A stretch of DNA of 12,427 bases from the NCBI GenBank assembly GCA_023425485.1, contig JAFACO010000356.1, forward strand, positions 1-12,427, written 5' to 3'. The position numbers and the translations under genes were made by a program. The first letter of the stretch is position 1; each line of letters starts with the position of its first letter. Positions 1 to 7,608 of the stretch are shown here, piece after piece. Origin of the DNA: Bacillota bacterium. Its GTDB lineage: Bacteria > Bacillota > Clostridia > Lachnospirales > Lachnospiraceae. Under the pieces are notes generated by a model. It saw nothing but the letters and a program-made list of their open reading frames with translations, searched no databases and had not been told where the DNA came from.

Positions 1-1049
1 TTATACCATTGAGCAAATTTACGCAGCCCTTCTCTTAAGGACGTACTTGGTTTGAATCCAAAATCCCGCTCCAGCGCAGTCGTATCTGCAAACGTAACAG
101 GTACGTCTCCTGGCTGCATTGGAACCAATTCCTTATGAGCTTCAAAATCGTAATTTTCTGGCAATACCCCTGCGCGGATGAGCTCCTGCTGCAAAATATC
201 CACAAAGTCTAACAGATTTTCTGGCGTCTGATTACCAATGTTATATATTTTATATGGTGGAAGAGGCAACCCATCTTCACCAGCTTTTTTATCCGGTGCT
301 TTCTGTATGACTCTGACTACGCCCTCGATGATATCATCAATGTAAGTAAAATCGCGCTTACAATTACCGTAGTTGAAAATCTGAATCTTCTTTCCCTCCC
401 GAAGCTGATTGGTAAAGCCAAAGTAAGCCATATCAGGCCGTCCAGCTGGTCCATACACCGTAAAAAATCTTAAGCCTGTTGTTGGGAGATTGTACAGTTT
501 GCTATAAGCATGTGCCAACAGCTCATTTGACTTCTTGGTAGCTGCATAGAGTGAAACAGGGTTATCTACTTTGTCTTCTGTACTGTATGGAACTTTCATA
601 TTAGCACCATATACAGAAGAGCTTGAGGCATACACCAAATGCTCCACTCCCTTTGCCCCGTTCTGATAAGAATTGCGGCAGGATTCAAGGATGTTGTAAA
701 AACCGATCAGATTCGACTCAATATAAACGTCCGGATTTGTAATGGAATATCTCACACCCGCTTGCGCAGCTAGATTTACAACAATATCTAGCTGATATTC
801 AGTGAAAACATTATGTATCAAGTGCTTATCCGCAATAGACCCCTTTAGGAACGTAAAATTGGGCTGGGCAGACAATTCTGCCAGCCTCGCCTCCTTCAAT
901 CTCACATCATAGTAGTCATTTATATTGTCTATACCGATAATTTTTATATGATCTGTATCCGCCAGTAAACGCTTTGCCAGATTAGAACCAATGAATCCTG
1001 CCACGCCTGTAATTAAAATTACTTTTCTATCTAAATTTACCTCTGCCAT
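1..1049 (-). CDS. NAD-dependent sugar epimerase, UDP-glucuronate 4-epimerase-like (3' end cut by window)
   Basis: Short-chain dehydrogenase/reductase-type sugar nucleotide epimerase. It probably interconverts UDP-glucuronate and UDP-galacturonate in the cytosol, to supply a donor for the polysaccharide made by the upstream genes. Visible motifs are the Rossmann NAD-binding TGxxGxxG (G15, G18, G21), an ASSSSVYG catalytic serine region at 141-148, the catalytic YxxxK pair Y168/K172, and RFFTVYGPAGRPDMA just after it, a hallmark of the CapI/UDP-glucuronate epimerase group. The frame stays open to base 1, giving 349 codons ending in FAQWY, so only a few residues should be missing. The start ATG at 1049 is preceded by a GGAAGGA ribosome binding site about 8 nt away. 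A gap of about 180 bp separates it from the upstream glycosyltransferase gene, and I saw no convincing promoter there. Substrate could instead be UDP-glucose/galactose; the family call is firm, the exact substrate inferred. Confidence 0.9.
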   Translation of the reverse strand, partial: MAEVNLDRKVILITGVAGFIGSNLAKRLLADTDHIKIIGIDNINDYYDVRLKEARLAELSAQPNFTFLKGSIADKHLIHNVFTEYQLDIVVNLAAQAGVRYSITNPDVYIESNLIGFYNILESCRNSYQNGAKGVEHLVYASSSSVYGANMKVPYSTEDKVDNPVSLYAATKKSNELLAHAYSKLYNLPTTGLRFFTVYGPAGRPDMAYFGFTNQLREGKKIQIFNYGNCKRDFTYIDDIIEGVVRVIQKAPDKKAGEDGLPLPPYKIYNIGNQTPENLLDFVDILQQELIRAGVLPENYDFEAHKELVPMQPGDVPVTFADTTALERDFGFKPSTSLREGLRKFAQWY

Positions 1050-1225
1050 TTTATTGTTCCTTCCGTCTTTAAACCCGTAACATCCAACTCTTTACGATAA
1101 CTTTCCATCTATCATCTCATATAACGCATTTTCCCCATTGTTACTTTATAATAAGACTTTTCAACTTAGAATAATCATTTCTAAGTAATTACAAATCATG
1201 CTTATAAACATATATCTCACTTTAT

Positions 1226-2149
1226 TCAATTCTCTATAATGTATCTATAAAATGTACCGGGCCGATCAATTGAAGAGTCCAGTTTATAGGTCAACTTGTG
1301 AATACAGGTAAGACTTTTTATCCAATTATATTTTTCTTCAGAATACTCATCACCCAAGACTCTCACAAAGTATTCGCTATAATCACTATTCAAATATAGT
1401 ATCTGATTTTCAATGTCAATATCATCTTGTATAACTTTAGTCATAATTAAATTTGGCAGTAGATATTCATTTACATGATTTTCATTTGTCCAATATGCAA
1501 ATGCTATATTTCGTATTGTATTTATGGTTTCATTATTATTTTTTGAATGAGTAAACCAAGCCGGGTACAAAACTGGATTTGTAAGCAACCCCATAGAATT
1601 GCGAAATGCGAAAAAATCACTATTAAAAATAGCTTCCGGAATTTTATTTGTCAGATAAATTGTAGCGTCAAACCAAGTTCCTCCATAATGCGCAAGCAGA
1701 GCGAAACGCATTAGGTCAGTATATCCTGCAAGAGGAATAAGCTTCTTTTCTTTTTTCCGTGTAATATATTCCGGGAACTTAAGATATTCTTCAATGTTGC
1801 TCTCTGATAGCAAAATAACCGTTCGTCCTCCATAACGAACTACAGATTCATAACATTTTTTTATAATAGTTGGAGCATTTTCTATTCCGGAATTCCAATA
1901 AATCCATATAGGTTGATCAACCTGAATATCAGAATACTGCAACCCTGTTGGTTCAGTGTTTTTATATTTCAAATAAAATTTTATTTTCTTTGATGCCTTA
2001 TGTTGCCAAAGCACCTTCTTTACTTCATAGTCATGAACAAAGTGGATAGGAGTTGCAATAAATAGGCCTCGACGAACTGCATTCACTATGCCATATCGCT
2101 CGAAAAATTCTTTCATTCCAATGTTCTGATAATAATCATTCAACATCAT
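1226..2149 (-). CDS. Capsular polysaccharide synthesis-type glycosyltransferase (Caps_synth/GT32-like)
   Basis: Cytosolic glycosyltransferase predicted to add one sugar to the lipid-linked repeat unit. The fold is recognisable from IWIYWNSGIENAP in the N-terminal third and from the run around DLMRFALLAHYGGTWFDAT in mid-protein, the D..R....YGG.w.DA signature of PF05704 and GT32-like enzymes, where the aspartates bind the sugar nucleotide and metal. There is no signal peptide or membrane segment. The frame is open to an ATG at 2164 (312 residues), but I prefer the ATG at 2149, five codons in. It has a GGAAAGG ribosome binding site about 6 nt upstream, while the 2164 start has only a weak GAG. 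With either start the gene overlaps the end of the preceding GT4 gene (14 or 29 bp), pointing to translational coupling. By eye this gene and the next are more AT-rich than the epimerase gene. Donor and acceptor cannot be told from sequence. Confidence 0.85.
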   Translation of the reverse strand: MMLNDYYQNIGMKEFFERYGIVNAVRRGLFIATPIHFVHDYEVKKVLWQHKASKKIKFYLKYKNTEPTGLQYSDIQVDQPIWIYWNSGIENAPTIIKKCYESVVRYGGRTVILLSESNIEEYLKFPEYITRKKEKKLIPLAGYTDLMRFALLAHYGGTWFDATIYLTNKIPEAIFNSDFFAFRNSMGLLTNPVLYPAWFTHSKNNNETINTIRNIAFAYWTNENHVNEYLLPNLIMTKVIQDDIDIENQILYLNSDYSEYFVRVLGDEYSEEKYNWIKSLTCIHKLTYKLDSSIDRPGTFYRYIIEN

Positions 2150-3350
2150 TCTTTTCCTTTCCATAAACTCTCATTAACTTTTCATAATAGGTTGAGGATG
2201 TTTCATATTTAGCATCTCTGCAATTCTTTGTTAAGGTAGATAAAATTTCAGGTGTATACAAAACATGATGGATAGCTTTTTCAAGATCATCCGCGTTTCC
2301 AGCCTCAAACAATTCGCCGGTTTTTCCATCATCAATTAGTTCAGGTATCCCCCCTATTTTAGAGCCCACTACAGGCGTCCCAAGCAGAATGGATTCAATA
2401 ACAGAAAACGGACAATTTTCATACCACTCTGAAGGGCATACGCTAATACTTGCCTCTGCAATAATTTGATCCAGTTCCTTACCATTCTTAAATCCAAGAT
2501 ATTCAACATTAAGCAAGTTCTGCATTTTTTCTGTTGATGATCCATAGCCTACAAAAACGAACTTCGTTTCAGGCATACGTTTTGCGACTTCCAGTAAAGT
2601 ATCTGTTCCTTTATCCCGCGAAAGATGACCAAATTCGAGAACATACGGTTTCTTCTCGACTCTTTCTATCAGCTGAATATCTTTAAAATTATGAATTGCT
2701 ATAGTTTTATTTCTAAAACGGTATTGTGTATCCAATTTACTTTTAAGAAACATGCTGCAACAAATATATGTATCAACATACAAATAAGCAGCATTTAACT
2801 TCCAAAAATATCCATCTAATGTTCCTATTAAACTTTTAGCTCTGGAGTTCTTCAAACATTTTGTATTGAAACAATGAATATATCTTCCATCCAAACATTT
2901 TTCACATGGAATATTGTTTACATCAAAAAGGCCATGGCTGGGACAAATCAACTGATAATCATGTGCAGTATATACAATTTTACAGTTCTTACCTCTTTTT
3001 GTTCTCCATTGATTTACTTCTAGAATAATAGATGGCGTAAGATGATATTCAATATTATTCAAATGAACAACATCTGGTTGAAAGTTATCTAGTACTAATC
3101 TTATTTTTTTTCTAGCTTCAGCTGAATAAATAATCCTAAAAGGCGCACTGAGATTATTGCGTATTCCCTTAGAGAAATCCATATCCGTAACATATGAGTT
3201 GATATCGTTCCCAACGGTATTTTTGCTGTTCTCAAGCCCAAAATATTGTACCTCATGCCCATACTCACCAAGCATTTTCCCTAAAGTAAAAACATATGTT
3301 TCTGCTCCACCCTTAGGAAACAAGAACTTATTTACAAGTAGAATTTTCAT
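2136..3350 (-). CDS. Glycosyltransferase family 4 (GT-B) with cysteine-rich insert
   Basis: Retaining GT-B glycosyltransferase of 404 residues. It begins with the N-terminal GT4 donor-fold loop KGGAETYV (13-20), followed by HDYQLICPSHG around 130-140. The C-terminal Glycos_transf_1 domain carries the EX7E pair E311/E319 (ENCPFSVIE) and the downstream GTPVVGSKIGGIPELI run that contacts the nucleotide sugar. Residues 149-165 hold four cysteines (C149, C152, C160, C165) in a CX2C-X7-CX4C pattern, with C136 nearby; a similar cysteine-rich loop occurs in a subset of GT4 enzymes and might bind metal. No membrane helix is evident, so it probably works at the inner face of the membrane. It lies 16 bp after the second GT4 gene, with an AGG ribosome binding site in the gap, and overlaps the next gene's start. 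The sugar transferred is unknown. Confidence 0.9.
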   Translation of the reverse strand: MKILLVNKFLFPKGGAETYVFTLGKMLGEYGHEVQYFGLENSKNTVGNDINSYVTDMDFSKGIRNNLSAPFRIIYSAEARKKIRLVLDNFQPDVVHLNNIEYHLTPSIILEVNQWRTKRGKNCKIVYTAHDYQLICPSHGLFDVNNIPCEKCLDGRYIHCFNTKCLKNSRAKSLIGTLDGYFWKLNAAYLYVDTYICCSMFLKSKLDTQYRFRNKTIAIHNFKDIQLIERVEKKPYVLEFGHLSRDKGTDTLLEVAKRMPETKFVFVGYGSSTEKMQNLLNVEYLGFKNGKELDQIIAEASISVCPSEWYENCPFSVIESILLGTPVVGSKIGGIPELIDDGKTGELFEAGNADDLEKAIHHVLYTPEILSTLTKNCRDAKYETSSTYYEKLMRVYGKEKNDVE

Positions 3351-3366
3351 TTAATACCTGCCTTCA

Positions 3367-4518
3367 TTATTCTCTATATAATTCAATTGTCTCTTTAACA
3401 ATAATATCCCAGTTATATTTATTACAAATATAATCAGCCGCTTTTTGCTTATAAGCTTGAGTTATATTTACTTTGTCACAAAGAAACTGTAAATTATCTT
3501 GTAGATCCTTGATATTACTCATTTTAAATGTAGCTCCATGAGATCCAATTACATCAGCACATTCTGGTATATTACTGGTCAAACAACAATTACCGTAACT
3601 CATACCTTCTAGTAAGCTCATTGGCATGCCCTCCAAATCGCTCGGAAGAGTATATATATAAGCATTGCTATAAAGTTCCTCAAGCAATTGTCCATGAACG
3701 AATCCTGTAAAGATAATCCGTTCTTCTCCTTCAGCCAATAATTTCAGCTTGTCCATATATTCGGCAGTATCCGACGCACCACCAGCAATCACAAGCTTTT
3801 TATCAGTCTTAACATTTCGGAACGCTTCAATAAGATAATGTTCACCCTTTTCTGGAACAATACGGCCAAGGTAAAGAATATAAGAATCCTTGTCTAAACC
3901 AAATTTCTCTTTAATCAGCTTTGGTGTTATGCACTTTGGCCGAGTAACACCGTTCGGAATAAACTTTGTTTCTCTTTCATATGTGTCTTTAAAATACTGT
4001 TGCACACTTTTGCCTAGAACTATTATTTCATGAGCGTATTTTACAGCCATTTTTTCACCAAGATGAATATATTTTGAGCCAATACCTCCCTGCCATTTCT
4101 CACGCTTCCAGTCCAGACCATGAATCGTTACAATCACTTTCTTTCCAGTCAGACGAGGAATCCAACAAAAAGCCGCTGGTCCTTCTGCATGAATATGAAC
4201 AACATCATATGGAACAAATGCAGCCGCTAAACAAGCAAAGAAACTAGAAGTAACAGCAGCGAGACCTTTCCGGTTAATTGTTATGACATTTTTAATTCGA
4301 ATACCTTTATAATAAGTATTCTTTTTTGTTTCATACTCTTTACCACTCACATAGTGACTGCTTCTATTATAGCAAGTAACCTTATGCCCCAACTGAACCA
4401 TACGTGTGGCTATTTCCTCAACAACGATTTCAATCCCACCTTCACGGCTTGGCACCCTCTTATGACCCACCATAGCTACGGATAAATTAGAATTACTTGT
4501 GGTTCCCTTCTTACTCAT
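3367..4518 (-). CDS. Glycosyltransferase family 4 (GT-B)
   Basis: Second GT4 enzyme of the operon, 383 residues, of usual family length. The N-terminal acceptor domain opens with VAMVGHKRVPSREGGIE (GGIE at 27-30) and carries DVVHIHAEGPA (105-115) and TIHGLDW (131-137). The donor domain shows LYLGRIVPEKG (215-225) and the EX7E catalytic motif E296/E304 in SDLEGMPMSLLEGM, so it is expected to be active. N-terminal resemblance is to GT4 enzymes of the DUF1972/rhamnosyltransferase-like group, but I would not assign the sugar. The ATG at 4518 has a GTAGGAAG ribosome binding site about 8 nt upstream. A 92-bp AT-rich spacer, in which I see no hairpin terminator or promoter, separates it from the initiating phosphoglycosyltransferase, so co-transcription is likely. 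It probably adds the second or third sugar to the undecaprenyl-linked intermediate. Confidence 0.9.
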   Translation of the reverse strand: MSKKGTTSNSNLSVAMVGHKRVPSREGGIEIVVEEIATRMVQLGHKVTCYNRSSHYVSGKEYETKKNTYYKGIRIKNVITINRKGLAAVTSSFFACLAAAFVPYDVVHIHAEGPAAFCWIPRLTGKKVIVTIHGLDWKREKWQGGIGSKYIHLGEKMAVKYAHEIIVLGKSVQQYFKDTYERETKFIPNGVTRPKCITPKLIKEKFGLDKDSYILYLGRIVPEKGEHYLIEAFRNVKTDKKLVIAGGASDTAEYMDKLKLLAEGEERIIFTGFVHGQLLEELYSNAYIYTLPSDLEGMPMSLLEGMSYGNCCLTSNIPECADVIGSHGATFKMSNIKDLQDNLQFLCDKVNITQAYKQKAADYICNKYNWDIIVKETIELYRE

Positions 4519-4610
4519 ATCAGTATCTTCCTACTTTTTAAGTTATTTTCCTTAAAAATTCTTTTTCTTACCTATATGACCTTTAATATTTTCTTTTTGC
4601 GTTCCACTTT

Positions 4611-6026
4611 CTACCTTGAACCTCTCCCGGTAAACATCACCATAATTGTCTTTAATATCAACTTAACATCTAATAACATGGACCACTGATCAATATATTC
4701 AATATCCATCTTAATTACCTCTTCAAACTCATTGACATTACTCCTGCCACTTACCTGCCAAAGTCCTGTTAACCCCGGCTTAAGACTAAGTCTCTTTTTA
4801 TGCCTACCTTCATATTGTATAAACTCATCCTCCGTTGGAGGACGGGTACCTACCAAGCTCATATCACCTATTAAGACATTAAAAAATTGTGGGAACTCAT
4901 CCAAACTTGTTTTACGGATGAATTTGCCCACCTTGGTTACTCTAGGATCATTTGTCATCTTAAACATTAAGCCGTTTACCTCATTTTGATCCTCAAGGGC
5001 CTTCTTCCGCTGCTCTGCATCCTTGCACATGGAACGAAACTTGTATATTTTAAATTTTCTTCCATTCTTCCCAACTCTAATTTGTGAGAAGAACACCGGC
5101 CCTCTTGACTCAACTAGAATTATCGGAGCTAAGATTAGGGTAAGAATTAATGTTAGTATTGTTCCAACCAGACCTCCTAGAATATCTATAAGGCGTTTTA
5201 CTATTGCGTTTCTTGCATCAAATAATACGGAGGAAAATGTTATGACCTGATGACCTGCGTATTCATTTACTGTTTTTTCTTTTACCATAAGGTTATCAAA
5301 CAGGTCTAAATTTATATGTACGGTAACACCCATCTTTTCAAACTCTAATACTAACTCTTCAAGCTGCTGCATATCAGACCTTGGTATGTTTATAAATACC
5401 TCGTCGACTACAATAAGCTTAGCCATATCAAAAAGATTGTCACGGTTTGCCACCACTTTTATTCCTTCAATTGTGTCCCCCACCCGATCTTCATCCCAGA
5501 TCGCAATAGAGTTAACTTGTATAGACCAATCATATTCTCCACGCATTTTTCGTATTGTTCTTAATGCATTTCTAGATACAGTAATTAGCATTACTTTATT
5601 ACTGGATTGGCTGGTTTTATAGCCCAGTAATAAAATAATCTTCATACAAGTTCGTAAAACATAGGTCATTAGGGAATAGAGTGCGAAGAATAAGAATAGA
5701 AAGACTCTGGAATAGAAACCGCCTAACTGAAATATAAACATATATCCAAATACGATAAGTGCTAATTTTCCTTGGTCTTTTATTAAACTTACTAGTTCTT
5801 CGAAATAACCTCTCTTGAAAATATTCTTATTATGATCGTCACCATGCCCAATCACAATTACAGATAAGAAAATGACAATGAATAAGTTTCCGTAAATACC
5901 TCGTGGAAGACCATCCTCTAAAATACCGCCTCGACTGTAACCAGCAATTAAAAATGATGCAACCATACTAAAGATATCTACAATAAAAGTAAGTAGAACT
6001 GTTAATCCTATGTTATCGCGTTTCAT
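4611..6026 (-). CDS. Undecaprenyl-phosphate sugar phosphotransferase (WbaP/CpsE-type initiating enzyme)
   Basis: Polyprenyl glycosylphosphotransferase that starts repeat-unit assembly by moving a hexose-1-phosphate from a UDP-sugar to undecaprenyl phosphate at the cytoplasmic face. At 471 residues it has the full architecture of the large family members. Four hydrophobic segments lie around 8-28, 46-60, 87-103 and 108-134. A Rossmann-like CoA_binding_3 central domain covers roughly 142-250, and a membrane-anchoring helix 278-305. The catalytic bacterial sugar transferase domain (PF02397) shows KFRSM (329-333), the SLDEFPQ run with the catalytic Asp-Glu dyad D376/E377, MSLVGTRPP (389-397) and KPGLTGLWQVSGRS (416-429). 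Its ATG shares one base with the TAA of the upstream small gene (TAATG), with a GAGG site 7 nt upstream, so the two are probably translationally coupled. The first sugar (glucose, galactose or an N-acetyl sugar) cannot be decided from sequence. Confidence 0.94.
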   Translation of the reverse strand: MKRDNIGLTVLLTFIVDIFSMVASFLIAGYSRGGILEDGLPRGIYGNLFIVIFLSVIVIGHGDDHNKNIFKRGYFEELVSLIKDQGKLALIVFGYMFIFQLGGFYSRVFLFLFFALYSLMTYVLRTCMKIILLLGYKTSQSSNKVMLITVSRNALRTIRKMRGEYDWSIQVNSIAIWDEDRVGDTIEGIKVVANRDNLFDMAKLIVVDEVFINIPRSDMQQLEELVLEFEKMGVTVHINLDLFDNLMVKEKTVNEYAGHQVITFSSVLFDARNAIVKRLIDILGGLVGTILTLILTLILAPIILVESRGPVFFSQIRVGKNGRKFKIYKFRSMCKDAEQRKKALEDQNEVNGLMFKMTNDPRVTKVGKFIRKTSLDEFPQFFNVLIGDMSLVGTRPPTEDEFIQYEGRHKKRLSLKPGLTGLWQVSGRSNVNEFEEVIKMDIEYIDQWSMLLDVKLILKTIMVMFTGRGSR

Positions 6027-6238
6027 TATGCAACCTCATTTCCCTTAAGTAGATCAGTGATTTCATCATTCTTATCAATGCGCTTGACATAAAGCATATG
6101 TTTTTTAGATACAAAAATACAAATTCCTAATATTAATAACAGAATTCCTAATACAAGTAAAAGCACCGGTATATTTATGTTATTTTTAATGGTATCCTCT
6201 GTAAAAAAATGTACAAATATTGATAGAATTGAATTCAT
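6026..6238 (-). CDS. Small single-pass membrane protein of unknown function heading the polysaccharide operon
   Basis: A 70-residue protein I do not recognise as a named family. It has a short N-terminal stretch, one strongly hydrophobic segment at about 23-43 (leucine/isoleucine-rich, near VLLLVLGILLLILG), then a basic KK and a charged C-terminal tail of about 25 residues. The positive-inside rule suggests a cytoplasmic C-terminus. It looks real because it has one of the strongest ribosome binding sites in the window (AAAGGAGGGAGG about 5 nt before the ATG). It is also the first gene after the operon promoter, and its stop overlaps the start of the phosphoglycosyltransferase by one base. This arrangement suggests a partner, anchor or stability factor for that enzyme, or merely a small leader-type gene that sets its translation. 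Function is inference from context only. Confidence 0.75.
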   Translation of the reverse strand: MNSILSIFVHFFTEDTIKNNINIPVLLLVLGILLLILGICIFVSKKHMLYVKRIDKNDEITDLLKGNEVA

Positions 6239-6387
6239 AAAGTCCTCCCTCCTTTACCATTAAGCTCATAATATATCTTATGTCGCTAAGAAGGCCGTAG
6301 ACCGACTAGTAACAATCTTATCTCTTGTTGGTAATCAGATAGGTAACTTTATTCAATTTATCAATTGTAATTTTTTAACATATTTTG
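6239..6387 (-). promoter_or_regulatory. 5' leader of the polysaccharide operon
   Basis: About 150 nt lie between the predicted transcription start and the first ATG, long for a simple leader. Modest base-pairing is possible: TATCT with AGATA, a GGUC-UAC-GGCC stem, and CATAA with TTATG. A longer-range TTACC/GGTAA pairing could enclose them. It ends in the AAAGGAGGGAGG ribosome binding site of the 70-residue gene. I do not recognise a known riboswitch, T-box, or the EAR or LoaP-type antitermination element, and there is no T-run to make a terminator. Confidence 0.35.
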
Positions 6388-6393
6388 ATAGTT

Positions 6394-6422
6394 ATATTAG
6401 CAACAATATTAGTATTTTTCAA
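6394..6422 (-). promoter_or_regulatory. Predicted sigma-A promoter of the polysaccharide operon
   Basis: Read on the minus strand: TTGAAA (-35, bases 6417-6422), a 17-nt spacer, then TAATAT (-10, bases 6394-6399). The -35 matches the consensus at five of six positions, the spacing is ideal, and it is the best candidate upstream of the first operon gene. Transcription would begin near 6387. In DNA this AT-rich a chance match is possible. Confidence 0.5.
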
Positions 6423-6740
6423 ATAAATTCGTAGGACATTTTCCAACAATTTCCTGTTAAATTTGGATAACTATACGTTTTATCTTTTCGTCTATTTTTT
6501 TTGTAATATTCGTGAAACAGTGTATATTAAAGGCATACAAGAGAATCCTAACGTATTTTTAACATGAATAATCCTGTTGATTTATCACATTTTTTATCAT
6601 ATTAACAAGATTAAAATATATTCTTTCTTTATTCTCTTAATTTCTGTTGTAACATAATCAAGATTTATGTTAAATTCACGAATTATTATATTAATTTGAT
6701 GTTTTATTGTATATCTTTCACATATTCTTATTGAAACTGC
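6423..6740. other. AT-rich non-coding stretch upstream of the polysaccharide promoter
   Basis: About 320 bp with no credible gene on either strand. It is very AT-rich, with many short A and T tracts. An ATTCGTGAA element near 6508-6516 recurs in inverted orientation as TTCACGAAT near 6676-6684. A weak plus-strand promoter-like pair lies at 6501-6528 (TTGTAA, 16 nt, TATATT). The stretch could hold regulator binding sites or curved DNA for the operon promoter, but nothing identifies a regulator. Confidence 0.4.
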
Positions 6741-6744
6741 ATAC

Positions 6745-6806
6745 AAAAAAGCTCCCGTTCCAAAGTGAGTTCAGCTTTTGAACCACTCTGTAACGAGAGC
6801 TTTTTG
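6745..6806. terminator. Long bidirectional hairpin terminator after the mgtC-like gene
   Basis: Arms AAAAAGCTCCCGTT and AACGAGAGCTTTTT pair with one mismatch. The interior continues with AGTG/CACT and GTTC/GAAC around a 7-nt loop, giving an almost complete 60-nt hairpin. The minus-strand transcript ends in a run of six T, directly downstream of the MgtC-family stop codon; the plus-strand reading also ends in five T. The arms extend outward as ATACAAAAA/TTTTTGTAT. It should insulate the polysaccharide operon from upstream transcription. Confidence 0.85.
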
Positions 6807-6819
6807 TATTCTATTATAT

Positions 6820-7509
6820 TTATATTTCCTCCACAAACCCAACACCTTCTAAAGAACCTATGGTCGTTATGGTTTCTAACCGTATCTTTTTCTGTCTTAA
6901 CTTCAGTGTCATTATCGCTGCTGCCGAGGCATTCTTATCATAAGAAGGTTTCACCATTTCTATCGAATCAATATGTACCTGGTGCGCCTTCAAAGCATCC
7001 AATATTGATGAGATAGATGCTGACTTGTCAAATTCCACATAGATATCAAGAACCTTCGATTTTGACAGAATATAATTATCCAACCGGTGCAATACAATAG
7101 TGGAAAATGCAATTAAAAGACAGGAAAATATCGCTGCCTTATAAAAACCTATACCGATTGCCAGCCCCATACAAGCAGTCGCCCAAAGACCTGCCGCAGT
7201 CGTAAGTCCTTTTACCTGGTGTCTGCCGGTTACAATAATTGTACCCGCGCCAAGAAAACCTATACCGGAGATTACCTGTGCCGCAATCCTTGTGGGATCT
7301 TCAATCTTAAATTCCTGGGCAATGAATTGATTCGTCATGATTGCTAATGCAGAACCAAGACAAACCAGGATATGAGTTCGAAGTCCCGCTGGCCGCCCTG
7401 CTCGCCCACGTTCATAGCCAATTACTCCTCCAAGAACAATAGCTAATAATAATCGCACCACAATCGTTGTATCATTAATTGAGCTTAAATCCGTTGTAAA
7501 ATCAAACAT
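6820..7509 (-). CDS. MgtC/SapB family membrane protein
   Basis: Integral membrane protein of 229 residues. The N-terminal MgtC domain (about 15-147) shows the family's conserved pieces: LLAIVLGGVIGYERGRAGRPAG (21-42), LRTHILVCLGSAL (43-55), AAQVISGIGFLGAGTII (76-92) and GLTTAAGLWATACMGLAIG (101-119). About four to five hydrophobic helices are evident. The C-terminal part (about 154-229) is soluble and looks like the ACT-like domain of longer family members. MgtC of Salmonella is linked to survival at low magnesium and to F-ATPase inhibition. Many Firmicutes homologues are uncharacterised, so I do not assign a magnesium role. The ATG at 7509 has an AAAGGAGGTGA site about 9 nt upstream. It follows truA by about 100 bp with no clear terminator, so it may be partly co-transcribed with truA. 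A strong terminator follows it. Confidence 0.92.
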   Translation of the reverse strand: MFDFTTDLSSINDTTIVVRLLLAIVLGGVIGYERGRAGRPAGLRTHILVCLGSALAIMTNQFIAQEFKIEDPTRIAAQVISGIGFLGAGTIIVTGRHQVKGLTTAAGLWATACMGLAIGIGFYKAAIFSCLLIAFSTIVLHRLDNYILSKSKVLDIYVEFDKSASISSILDALKAHQVHIDSIEMVKPSYDKNASAAAIMTLKLRQKKIRLETITTIGSLEGVGFVEEI

Positions 7510-7608
7510 GAGACTTCACCTCCTTTTAACCTACTTAACCAACTTTTTACTTCTTCTTATCCAGCTTATTACGTATCAACTAACATTTCTTCTTAATTTT
7601 ATTTGATA

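Noticed and set aside
1164..1186. 8-bp inverted repeat ACTTAGAA/TTCTAAGT between the epimerase and the Caps_synth gene
   Set aside because: AT-rich with no following T-run on the minus strand, so not a convincing terminator, and the operon probably continues through it.
7510..7608. Magnesium riboswitch (M-box) ahead of the mgtC-like gene
   Set aside because: The gap is only about 100 bp and lacks the conserved M-box segments; nothing beyond a ribosome binding site is visible.
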